From contig JANQMO010000028.1 of the NCBI GenBank assembly GCA_028280025.1, forward strand, positions 1-12,500: a DNA stretch of 12,500 nucleotides, read 5' to 3'. A program made the position numbers and the translations under genes. The notes beneath the pieces are model-generated. The model was not told the DNA's origin. It was given only the letters and a program-made list of their open reading frames with translations, and did not search any database. This DNA is from Chlorobium sp. GTDB taxonomy: Bacteria; Bacteroidota; Chlorobiia; Chlorobiales; Chlorobiaceae. Below are positions 1 through 6,103 of the stretch, one piece after another (positions within the stretch are counted from its first letter, which is position 1; each line of letters opens with the position of its first letter).

Positions 1-63
1 CCTACTACCTACTACCTACTACCTACTACCTACTACCTACTACCTACTACCTACTACCTAATA
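1..63. repeat. CCTACTA heptanucleotide tandem array
   Basis: Eight perfect head-to-tail copies of CCTACTA fill positions 1-56. A ninth copy at 57-63 (CCTAATA) has one mismatch. The array begins at the window edge, so its full length is unknown. Because 7 is not a multiple of 3, each strand cycles through the same seven codons in every frame. The minus strand (TAGTAGG) contains TAG in all frames and the plus strand is open in all frames. The last array copy provides the TAG stop (58-60) of the neighbouring minus-strand gene. Heptanucleotide tandem repeats are familiar from cyanobacterial genomes; relevance here is only an analogy. Confidence 0.97.
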
Positions 64-1101
64 CCCGGGCTCTTCTTCTTCTTTCAGAAAAAACTCAACC
101 GGCAGGTCGGTTTTTACGATGACTGATTCGAGGTTCTGCATGACGTCGAGTTCTTTGAGAAGGGCTTTTGCCGGTTCGGCGGTTCGGGTTCCCGAGGTGC
201 TCGACAGTTTGATTGCCGCCCAGAGAAACGTCGAGGCAAAATACGCTGACGTTCTGTTCCGGTAGATCCATTCGGTATAACCCTTGATCCCTTCATCGAA
301 TTTCAGCGACAGCGCGAGCTGCTGGATACGGTTCAGGTTGCCAAGGGTTTTAACGTCCTTGTTGCCGGACGTGAGGCTCTGGAGGGCTCCCAGCGTCCAG
401 TGTGTTGACGAGAGAGTGAACCAGAAGTGTGATTTGTAAATGGCCTTGTCGATAAGTGATGCCGTTGTCGAGTCCCTTACGAGGAAGCTGTTTGCCGGTT
501 CGAGATACCCCCTGAGTAGCTGGGGGCTGTTTGAGAGCAGCACTTCCCGCCGGCTATGCCGGCAGACCCAGAGCGTATCGGAAAAGGCGTAACAGGTTTG
601 GCCGCCGTATTGCCGGGTTTCCGTGCTCTTTTCATCGAGATATGTTTCCGGCAGTTTATCATCGAACGCGCCCCACAGGATGCCGAGGTATTTCTGCCTT
701 TTGGTGTTCTGTTGCTGAAACGCGACAAGAAGGGTGTCCAGATCGCGGATTGGCTCAAAGCCTGTTTCGTCGATTATCTGGCGGAACGCAGGGTCCGATT
801 GCAGCCATTCCATGGTTTTCAGGGAGTCGGGTATGACTTCTTTCCAGAAAGAGCTTGCCTTGATGTCTTTCAGTCCGGCGTATATCAGTGCATCGGAGTT
901 TCCCGGCAGCCGTTCGATAACCGATTGCAGGCCGGGCGCGAGCTTTTCCGGTTCGGCAACGGCTTTCGGCCAGTTTACCCAGAGGAGTTGTGCAACAAGC
1001 CCGATCGTACCCAGAATGACGGTGATCAGGAGCAGGCTTGGTTTTTTCCTTGCTTTGCTTTTCTCTTCCTGCGGTCGGGACTGTTCCGGCTGGTTATCCA
1101 T
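58..1101 (-). CDS. Membrane-anchored protein of unknown function
   Basis: I do not recognise this 347-residue protein with confidence. Residues 1-21 are charged, with a Lys/Arg cluster (KARKK, about 16-20). They are followed by one hydrophobic segment at about 22-41, so it is probably a single-pass inner-membrane protein with the large C-terminal part outside the cytoplasm. The soluble part opens with LPGNSDALIYAGL (65-77), a style seen in DUF3352-like envelope proteins; that resemblance is from memory and weak. Two cysteines (C170, C180) flank an aromatic stretch and could form a disulfide. The C-terminus is acidic (EEEE, 341-344) and the stop codon lies inside the heptanucleotide array. The start is 8 nt after the rnhA stop, so the two genes are probably cotranscribed. 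No clear Shine-Dalgarno precedes the ATG. Confidence 0.8.
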   Translation of the reverse strand: MDNQPEQSRPQEEKSKARKKPSLLLITVILGTIGLVAQLLWVNWPKAVAEPEKLAPGLQSVIERLPGNSDALIYAGLKDIKASSFWKEVIPDSLKTMEWLQSDPAFRQIIDETGFEPIRDLDTLLVAFQQQNTKRQKYLGILWGAFDDKLPETYLDEKSTETRQYGGQTCYAFSDTLWVCRHSRREVLLSNSPQLLRGYLEPANSFLVRDSTTASLIDKAIYKSHFWFTLSSTHWTLGALQSLTSGNKDVKTLGNLNRIQQLALSLKFDEGIKGYTEWIYRNRTSAYFASTFLWAAIKLSSTSGTRTAEPAKALLKELDVMQNLESVIVKTDLPVEFFLKEEEEPGY

Positions 1102-1109
1102 GCAAAGGT

Positions 1110-1550
1110 CTAACGGTTGTTTTGAATTGCCTGTCGAGCAAGGAAATCACATCGGTTGTTGTGTTCGTTGTCACTGTGTCCTTTAACCTTGTGAAAGGTA
1201 ACGCTATGTAATCTAATCAACTCGATGATTTTTTTCCAGAGATCGATATTTTCAACCGGCTTCCGCGACGCGGTTTTCCAGTTGTTGGCAGTCCATTTTT
1301 TCAGCCACTTCTGATTGACTGCGTTGACAAGGTAGCTTGAATCGCTGTAAAGATCGACATCACAGGGTTCCTTGAGGGCTTCAAGCGCCTTGATGGCCGC
1401 CATGAGTTCCATCCTGTTGTTTGTCGTGGAAGGAGAAAACCCGGATATTTCCCGTCTGGCGCTGCCGAACATGAGCAGTGCGCCCCAACCTCCCGGACCC
1501 GGATTGCCGCTGCAGGCTCCGTCGGTATAGATAGTTACTTTTTTCGGCAT
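1110..1550 (-). CDS. rnhA: Ribonuclease HI
   Basis: This gene encodes a 146-residue RNase HI, the cytoplasmic endonuclease that cleaves the RNA strand of RNA-DNA hybrids, removing primers and R-loops. All catalytic residues are visible: D10 in YTDGACSGNPGPGGWG, E48 in RMELMAA, D70 in LYSDSSYLV and D135 in NRCDFLARQA, plus the assisting H125 in KVKGHSD. The KW-rich basic helix (about 81-93, KWLKKWTANNW) corresponds to the substrate-binding basic protrusion of the Escherichia coli type enzyme. Length is normal for the family (about 140-160). The ATG at 1548-1550 puts the protein start three residues before the first beta strand, as usual. It is followed after 8 nt by the membrane-protein gene. 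The preceding spacer is repeat-rich and shows no obvious promoter. Confidence 0.97.
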   Translation of the reverse strand: MPKKVTIYTDGACSGNPGPGGWGALLMFGSARREISGFSPSTTNNRMELMAAIKALEALKEPCDVDLYSDSSYLVNAVNQKWLKKWTANNWKTASRKPVENIDLWKKIIELIRLHSVTFHKVKGHSDNEHNNRCDFLARQAIQNNR

Positions 1551-1564
1551 CAGGTTAGAAAGTC

Positions 1565-1620
1565 AAAAGGTACAAGGTACAACAAGGCAAAAAGCAAAAA
1601 GGACAAGGCAAAAGCTAAAA
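1565..1620. repeat. Purine-rich imperfect short repeats
   Basis: This noncoding stretch is almost free of T on the plus strand. It contains GGTACAA twice in tandem (1569-1582) and ACAAGGCAAAA(A)GC twice (1582-1595 and 1603-1615), with AAAGCAAAAAGG between them. On the minus (rnhA mRNA) strand it reads as a TTTTGCCTTG-type pyrimidine tract just upstream of the rnhA start. It lies between the rpmB terminator and rnhA. Confidence 0.65.
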
Positions 1621-1657
1621 CAAAGATAAGGACAGGAACGGTGCGGGTGATGCTGAA

Positions 1658-1692
1658 TAAAAAAGCTCAACCATCTGTTCTGGTTGAGCTTT
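1658..1692 (-). terminator. Rho-independent terminator of rpmB
   Basis: A perfect 12-bp inverted repeat (1662-1673 with 1681-1692; AAAGCTCAACCA and its complement) surrounds a 7-nt loop. On the minus strand the stem runs straight into a T run (stem TTT plus 1661-1659). It begins 29 nt past the rpmB stop codon, the expected place for its terminator, and separates rpmB from rnhA. Confidence 0.9.
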
Positions 1693-1720
1693 GTCGTATA
1701 GGTGTCGTGCCTTAAGGTTC

Positions 1721-1939
1721 TTACTTGAGGAGCTTTGCAAGTTCTGCCGTTCCGGTCTTCGACATTATTTTCATCGCTTTGGCTGATACGCGGACCTTTA
1801 CCCAGCGTTTTTCTTCTTCTACCCATATCCTCTTGGTGTGCAGGTTGGGTTCGAAACGCTTTCGACGATGGTTATTGGCGTGCGACACCGTATTGCCGTA
1901 TTTCGGTCTTTTTCCAGTGAGTTTACAGACTTTGGACAT
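1721..1939 (-). CDS. rpmB: 50S ribosomal protein L28
   Basis: This encodes a 72-residue bL28 protein, a component of the large ribosomal subunit. The family signature is clear: MSKVCKLTGKRPKYGN at the N-terminus, the SHANNHRRKRFEPNLH segment, and the RIWV...WVKVRVS strand before the C-terminal helix (KAMKIMSKTGTAELAKLLK). The open frame extends upstream to 2047, but MSKVC (ATG at 1937-1939) is the conserved family start, so the extra 36 codons are not part of the protein. A candidate extended -10 promoter is 39 nt upstream and a strong terminator follows, so it is probably monocistronic. The Zn-binding CxxC arrangement of some L28 proteins is absent; only C5 is present. Confidence 0.97.
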   Translation of the reverse strand: MSKVCKLTGKRPKYGNTVSHANNHRRKRFEPNLHTKRIWVEEEKRWVKVRVSAKAMKIMSKTGTAELAKLLK

Positions 1940-1978
1940 GGTAGCTTGGCTTCGATTCTCGTTGAATAAGTGACTGCG

Positions 1979-1987
1979 AATATACCA
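1979..1987 (-). promoter_or_regulatory. Candidate extended -10 promoter of rpmB
   Basis: On the minus strand TGG-TATATT fits the extended -10 pattern TGn-TATAAT with five of six matches. It ends 39 nt before the rpmB ATG and lies just downstream of the candidate bchG terminator. No good -35 box is visible, which is compatible with an extended -10. No experimental support. Confidence 0.4.
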
Positions 1988-2003
1988 ATTCTTTTTTAAA
2001 CCG

Positions 2004-2036
2004 AAAAATGCCACTGTTCGGTTTCGCGGCTTTTTT
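2004..2036 (-). terminator. Candidate intrinsic terminator of bchG
   Basis: On the minus strand AAAAA-A-GCCGC pairs with GTGGC-A-TTTTT around an 11-nt loop. The A-A mismatch and one G-T wobble are the only defects, and the 3' arm ends in TTTTT. It begins 17 nt after the bchG stop codon. The same bases allow a competing 8-bp stem (1998-2005 with 2017-2024) that lacks a following T run. The hairpin is nearly symmetrical, so it could act on either strand. Confidence 0.5.
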
Positions 2037-2052
2037 GTTGGCCACACTGTCT

Positions 2053-3045
2053 TTACGGTCTGATCCCGACGGCACAGACCATCATCGACAGAACGTAGAG
2101 CAATGTTCCGAAGGCGTTATACCAGACGGCTTTTTCTTTCGGGTTGTCGATAAGGATTTTCTGCATGGGAAGCTGGAAAACAAGCAGCAGAAGCGCTGCT
2201 GCAGCGGCTGTGTATGAAGACTTGGCAAGCAGGATGCTTATGGCGACAAGCTGTGCCAGGTCCATGATCACTGACGCAAGTATTGCCGCGTTCTTTTCGC
2301 CGAGCTGTACCGGTATCGAGGCGACCTTCTGTATGCTGTCGCCTACGATTGATTTAAAATCATTGAGCGTCATGATCCCGTGAGCGCCAATTGAAAAGAT
2401 GATCGCAAGGGAGATGGATTCGGCGGAAGGAATGCCCTGGGTTATGGCAAAGCTTCCTGTCAGCCAGGCAACGCCTTCGTAAGCAAGCCCGACAATAAGG
2501 TTGCCGAACCAGCCGTTTCTTTTCGCCCGAACCGGAGGGCCTGAATACATATGGGACATCAGCACACCTACGAAAGCGATCGCCATGACGTAAGGGTGTA
2601 TGGACCAGGCGACAATAAAACCTGTAAGGATAAGCGTGAAGGTAATAAGCCAGCTTGCCTGCTTTGATATTTTGCCGGCAGGTATCGGCCGGTCAGGCTC
2701 GTTGATGGCGTCCACCTCACGGTCGAAGTAATCATTCATGGTCTGCGACATGGCGCACATCAGGGGACCTGCAAGGATGATGCCGCGAAGCAGGATCGAC
2801 CAGTTGCTCAGGATATCCTCTCCCGTCGAAACGACACCGCATGCAAAGGCCCACATCGGGGGAAACCAGGTGACCGGTTTCATGAGAGGTACAATGGCGG
2901 GAGGTTCCAGCCTGAATCCGGGCTTGTTGACATTGTCAAGCGCACGCTGAATTGCCTTTTCCCTGGATGCACTGACCCCTGATGAGACCAGGTGGGACTG
3001 CAGGTTATGCTCGAGTCCTGTATTGCCGGAGTTCTCTTCGTTCAT
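2053..3045 (-). CDS. bchG: Bacteriochlorophyll synthase, UbiA prenyltransferase family (BchG-like)
   Basis: This 330-residue polytopic membrane protein attaches the isoprenoid tail (geranylgeranyl or phytyl diphosphate) to the propionate of a (bacterio)chlorophyllide, the last main step of pigment synthesis. The two Asp-rich diphosphate/Mg sites of the UbiA family are present: NDYFDREVD (104-112, followed by AINEPDRPIPAG) and NDFKSIVGD (228-236). About seven to eight hydrophobic segments follow a 50-residue polar N-terminus. The context HGIMTLNDFK before motif 2 is, from memory, closer to purple-bacterial BchG than to cyanobacterial ChlG, so bacteriochlorophyll a synthase is preferred. ChlG or BchK of green sulfur bacteria remain alternatives. 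It lies 69 nt downstream of trpD with no clear terminator between, so the two are probably cotranscribed. Confidence 0.88.
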   Translation of the reverse strand: MNEENSGNTGLEHNLQSHLVSSGVSASREKAIQRALDNVNKPGFRLEPPAIVPLMKPVTWFPPMWAFACGVVSTGEDILSNWSILLRGIILAGPLMCAMSQTMNDYFDREVDAINEPDRPIPAGKISKQASWLITFTLILTGFIVAWSIHPYVMAIAFVGVLMSHMYSGPPVRAKRNGWFGNLIVGLAYEGVAWLTGSFAITQGIPSAESISLAIIFSIGAHGIMTLNDFKSIVGDSIQKVASIPVQLGEKNAAILASVIMDLAQLVAISILLAKSSYTAAAAALLLLVFQLPMQKILIDNPKEKAVWYNAFGTLLYVLSMMVCAVGIRP

Positions 3046-3114
3046 GGTTTACTGGTTCATGAAACAAAGCTGAAATAATACGAGTTTTTCTTCAGGAAAG
3101 AAAGCATTACAGTG

Positions 3115-4164
3115 TTATGCATTTCGGTATTTATCAGCAAGTTCACCATTGACCGAAAGAATCCGCGCGAACTGTGATGCGGCTTTTCCGCTTTCCAGGC
3201 AATCTTTTGTCCGGCTGAGGCCGTCGTCGATACAGGTTGCTTTTCCGGATATGTAACATGCCATGGCGGCGCTGAAAAGTACGGCTTCCCTCTGTGCTTC
3301 CGTTGCGCTTCCGTCAAGGACGTTCCTGATGATTTCCGCGTTCCGGGCGGAGTCGCCTCCTTTCAGGTCGTTCACGCTCCATCGGGAAAGGCCGAATGTT
3401 TCGGGTTTGACATCATGAACGGTTATGTTCCCTTCGTGCAGTTCAGTAATGTGCGTTGGGCCGCAGACACTCGGTTCGTCAAGTCCTGCGCCGGTTTCTG
3501 TTTTTCCGTGTACAACCAGGGCATGCCGGCAGCCGATGGCTTTCAGGGTCCGGACGTAGATGTCAATCAGTGCGGTGTCATAAACGCCGACAACCTGACG
3601 GGTAACCCTGGCAGGATTGACAAGAGGGCCGAGCATGTTGAAGATGGTTTTGATTCCCATGTCCTTGCGGATATGGGCGACAGCTTTCATCGAAGGGTGA
3701 TAGCACGGAGCGAAAAGAAACGCGAATCCGGTTTCCCGGAAAAGTTCCTCGGTGCCTTCGGGAGGCAGGTCTATCTGGAACCCGAGTTCCTCGAGGACAT
3801 CGGCACTGCCGCAACGGCTTGTTACGGAGCGGTTACCGTGTTTGGCGATGAGGGCTCCTGCAGCGTTGGCCACAAGAGCGGCGGCGGTCGACAGATTGAA
3901 CGTGCCTGCCTCGTCTCCGCCTGTACCGCATGTGTCGACAGCGTTTTCGTCAAGCCTGATGTTTTCGGCCTTTGCAATGAGCGCCTGATAGGCTCCGGTG
4001 ATCTCTTCTGCCGTTACCCCTTTTTTCTGGAGCAGGGCAAGAAATGCAGCAATAGCGCTGTCGGGGATTTCACCCTGCATGATGGCGGATATGCACTCTT
4101 CCGTTTCATGGCTTGAAAGATCGCGGTCTGCCAGCAGTTTGTGAAGTAGCTCCTTGTATTGCAT
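3115..4164 (-). CDS. trpD: Anthranilate phosphoribosyltransferase
   Basis: This 349-residue enzyme transfers phosphoribose from PRPP to anthranilate, the second step from chorismate to tryptophan. The glycine-rich PRPP site CGTGGD (79-84) is present, as are KHGNRSVTSRCGSADVLE (108-125) and the anthranilate-site segment HIRKDMGIKTIFNMLGPLVNP (164-184). The acidic Mg-binding pair is in GLDE (D229, E230). Length and motif order are normal for the family, with an N-terminal helical domain (about 1-70). The ATG at 4162-4164 begins the usual helical start. No Shine-Dalgarno is visible before it. Transcription probably starts in the divergent spacer upstream, where a -10/-35-like pair and an inverted repeat are found, and continues into bchG. 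Confidence 0.97.
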   Translation of the reverse strand: MQYKELLHKLLADRDLSSHETEECISAIMQGEIPDSAIAAFLALLQKKGVTAEEITGAYQALIAKAENIRLDENAVDTCGTGGDEAGTFNLSTAAALVANAAGALIAKHGNRSVTSRCGSADVLEELGFQIDLPPEGTEELFRETGFAFLFAPCYHPSMKAVAHIRKDMGIKTIFNMLGPLVNPARVTRQVVGVYDTALIDIYVRTLKAIGCRHALVVHGKTETGAGLDEPSVCGPTHITELHEGNITVHDVKPETFGLSRWSVNDLKGGDSARNAEIIRNVLDGSATEAQREAVLFSAAMACYISGKATCIDDGLSRTKDCLESGKAASQFARILSVNGELADKYRNA

Positions 4165-4213
4165 AAAATAAAATTGACAGGAAAAACGAAAGCATCCTGA
4201 CCGGAGACAAATA

Positions 4214-4249
4214 GCTTAGTTTAGCATAAAAGTATAACCTAAACTCAGC
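4214..4249. promoter_or_regulatory. Operator-like inverted repeat
   Basis: GCTTAGTTTAG (4214-4224) and CTAAACTCAGC (4239-4249) form 11-bp inverted arms with one mismatch, separated by 14 bp. The spacing puts equivalent bases 25 bp apart, about two and a half helical turns. The candidate trpD -10 box lies in the spacer. It could bind a dimeric regulator or fold as an RNA hairpin; neither is shown. Confidence 0.4.
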
Positions 4250-4259
4250 GTTTCAACAA
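4231..4259 (-). promoter_or_regulatory. Candidate trpD-bchG promoter
   Basis: On the minus strand TTGTTG (4254-4259) and TATACT (4231-4236, five of six matches to TATAAT) are separated by exactly 17 bp. They lie about 67 nt upstream of the trpD start in an AT-rich 160-bp divergent spacer (4165-4324). The plus strand has an AT-rich TATATT (4277-4282) that might serve the peptidase gene, but no convincing -35 accompanies it. Confidence 0.35.
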
Positions 4260-4324
4260 ATGCTCAATAATGTAATTATATTAGAAAAAGCCTTTTAGTA
4301 CTACAGGTATCATATGATCAAGCG

Positions 4325-5398
4325 ATGCACGACATGACCGATAGGCTCGAACCCCTGCTGAAAAAAATGGCGGCGCTCGGGATCGATATGTTCCTGGTCT
4401 CGGATCTTCATGTTATACGATGGATGACCGGGTTCAGCGGCTCGAACGCCAGAGTGCTGCTTGGCGGAGGGAAGGCTTTTTTCTTCACCGATTTCCGCTA
4501 CGCGGAACAGGTAAAGCAGGAAGTCCGGAACATGGAGCCGGTCATCATACAAGGCAGTTTCGTTGAAACCTTTCTCGAAGGCGGTTACCTGTCGGGGCAA
4601 AAAGTGGCCATACAGGCCGAACAGGTTACGGTACAGGAAGCGCGGCAGCTCGAAAAGAAACTGGCCGGTGCGGCAATTGATCCGGTTGAAGGTTTCTTTG
4701 ACGAGTTTCGGATGATCAAGACTGCGGAGGAAATCGCCGCGATGAAGCATGCGGCGGCAGTCAGCCAGCAGGTGCTTGAAGAAATCCTGCCGATGATTTC
4801 GCCGGACGTCACCGAAGCTGATATTGCTGCCGAGATATCCTATCGCCACAAGCGGCTCGGTGCGGAAAAAGACGCCTTCGATCCTATCGTTGCTTCTGCA
4901 GGCTGTTCGGCGCTGCCGCACGCAAGGCCGCGTACAGAGCGCCTTTCTCCGGGCAGCCTGATTGTCATCGATATGGGCTGTATCTGCCAGGGGTATGCAT
5001 CCGACCAGACAAGGACGGTCGCTTTGGGCAAAATCCCTCCCGAGGCACGGAGGATCTATGAGATTACCAAGGACGCGCAACAGCTCGGGCTCGATTCAGC
5101 CAGGCCCGGCATGACGGGACGCGAGCTCGATGGGCTTGTTCGTGACTACATCGGAAGTCACGGGTATGCAGACTGTTTCGGCCACGGCCTCGGTCACGGT
5201 GTCGGGATAGAAGTACACGAAAAGCCCAGGGTCGGGAAGTCTTCTGAAGATACCCTTTCTCTACACTCGGTCTTTACGATCGAGCCGGGAATTTACCTGC
5301 CCGGGAAATACGGTGTACGGATCGAAGACACCGTGGTCATGCATGAAAGCGGTGCGGAACCGTTCCAGACGTTTACCAAAGAGCTGATTGAATTGTGA
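4325..5398 (+). CDS. M24 family Xaa-Pro aminopeptidase/dipeptidase
   Basis: This is a 357-residue cytoplasmic metallopeptidase of the pita-bread fold. It probably removes N-terminal residues preceding proline or cleaves Xaa-Pro dipeptides. A creatinase-type N-terminal domain (about 5-130, containing YLSGQKVAIQ-like strands) precedes the catalytic domain (about 135-350). All five dinuclear metal ligands are visible: D216 (VIDMG), D227 (SDQTRT), H291 (GHGLGHGVGIEVHE), E320 (TIEPGIY) and E334 (VRIEDT). The substrate-binding H199 is also present (ALPHARP). The length suits short bacterial PepQ/YpdF-type enzymes. Two ATGs (4325 and 4334) are possible starts; neither has a Shine-Dalgarno. It is the only plus-strand gene, divergent from trpD, and its TGA stop (5396-5398) directly abuts the stop of the convergent peptidase gene. 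Confidence 0.95.
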   Translation: MHDMTDRLEPLLKKMAALGIDMFLVSDLHVIRWMTGFSGSNARVLLGGGKAFFFTDFRYAEQVKQEVRNMEPVIIQGSFVETFLEGGYLSGQKVAIQAEQVTVQEARQLEKKLAGAAIDPVEGFFDEFRMIKTAEEIAAMKHAAAVSQQVLEEILPMISPDVTEADIAAEISYRHKRLGAEKDAFDPIVASAGCSALPHARPRTERLSPGSLIVIDMGCICQGYASDQTRTVALGKIPPEARRIYEITKDAQQLGLDSARPGMTGRELDGLVRDYIGSHGYADCFGHGLGHGVGIEVHEKPRVGKSSEDTLSLHSVFTIEPGIYLPGKYGVRIEDTVVMHESGAEPFQTFTKELIEL

Positions 5399-6103
5399 CT
5401 ACAATCCCCATACAAGTGCCGCCACCACAATGGCGGGGCCAAACGGCCATTCGTCTTGAGGGCCAAGGCCTTTGAAACGGCGCCACACCAAATACCAGAC
5501 CAGGGTAATTATACTGGCTCCAAAAATCACGTGAAGCACGTCGAGGATGCCCCACCACGCGGCCAGTGCAGCCAGAAGTTTGATGTCACCGCCACCAATA
5601 CCGCTGACGCCTTTTATACGCTGGAAAACCCAGGCAAGTCCACTCAAGAGGCCCAGCACCACGAGAGCGGATGCTGCGCTAACGAGCAGGTTGTGCTGGG
5701 TCATCCCGATAGAGCTGCTGACAAGGCCCGCAAGCCCCAGGGGAAGGACAATCCAGTCCGGCAAGAGGGTGGTGTCCCAGTCGATGAGAGCGAGCAGAAG
5801 AAGAGTGCTGGCCAGACTTGCCGTCAGCAGCGCGAACCAGAAAGCCGGGTGGCCGGCAGTAACGGCCGCATAGGCCCAAAAGCCGGCGTTGGCTGCCGGT
5901 ACCCAAATGCGCCGGGCAAGCGGAATGGGTTCTTCCAGGCCGCCGCCGGGGCCCTGCCACTCATGCAGGGGAGCCTGGGCGCGCTGCAACACCTTGCGCG
6001 GAATGATGCGGGCCAGGGGCACCAGCCACAGGCCAGCTCCCGCACCGGCCAACCACCATGGCCAGTGTTCCAGAAGAACACGCAACATGAAGCTGAGACT
6101 CAT
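5399..6103 (-). CDS. Type IV prepilin peptidase of the Tad locus (PilD-like, A24A)
   Basis: This 234-residue multipass inner-membrane aspartic protease removes leader peptides of Flp prepilin and TadE/F-type pseudopilins on the cytoplasmic side. The two catalytic Asp motifs are LIDWDTTLLPD (D108/D110 region) and GIGGGDIK (D173). The C-terminal WPFGPAI (219-225) is the usual last signature. GGGDIKLLAALAAWWG resembles PilD/GspO proteins more than the shorter TadV/CpaA type. The N-terminal cytoplasmic region carries IIPRK and a short loop but has no cysteine at all, so the Zn-binding CxxC pairs of PilD are missing and N-methylation cannot be assumed. The ATG overlaps the tadC stop as ATGA (6100-6103), implying translational coupling. 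Its TAG stop touches the M24 gene stop with no spacer and no visible terminator. Confidence 0.93.
   Translation of the reverse strand: MSLSFMLRVLLEHWPWWLAGAGAGLWLVPLARIIPRKVLQRAQAPLHEWQGPGGGLEEPIPLARRIWVPAANAGFWAYAAVTAGHPAFWFALLTASLASTLLLLALIDWDTTLLPDWIVLPLGLAGLVSSSIGMTQHNLLVSAASALVVLGLLSGLAWVFQRIKGVSGIGGGDIKLLAALAAWWGILDVLHVIFGASIITLVWYLVWRRFKGLGPQDEWPFGPAIVVAALVWGL

Noticed and set aside
1..63. CRISPR array
   Set aside because: The 7-bp units are head to tail with no spacers, so it is a simple tandem repeat.
556..1113. 185-codon plus-strand open frame antisense to the membrane protein
   Set aside because: The minus-strand frame has a coherent membrane anchor and operon spacing with rnhA; the plus-strand product has no family features.
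1940..2047. N-terminal extension of L28 to an upstream ATG at 2047
   Set aside because: L28 homologues begin at MSKVC. The extension overlaps the candidate promoter and terminator.
3097..3122. Terminator between trpD and bchG
   Set aside because: The GCAT...ATGC pairing is short and interrupted, and the following tract is only loosely T-rich.
3415..4116. 233-codon plus-strand open frame antisense to trpD
   Set aside because: It lies wholly inside trpD, whose motifs are intact. The translation has no recognisable domain and is Cys/Gly-rich as expected of a shadow frame.
4174..4179. Perfect TTGACA as a -35 box for the M24 gene
   Set aside because: No acceptable -10 lies 15-19 bp downstream on the plus strand, and it is about 145 nt from the start codon.
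5392..5405. Terminator hairpin between the convergent genes
   Set aside because: Only a 5-bp AT-rich stem with a 4-nt loop and no T run; too weak.
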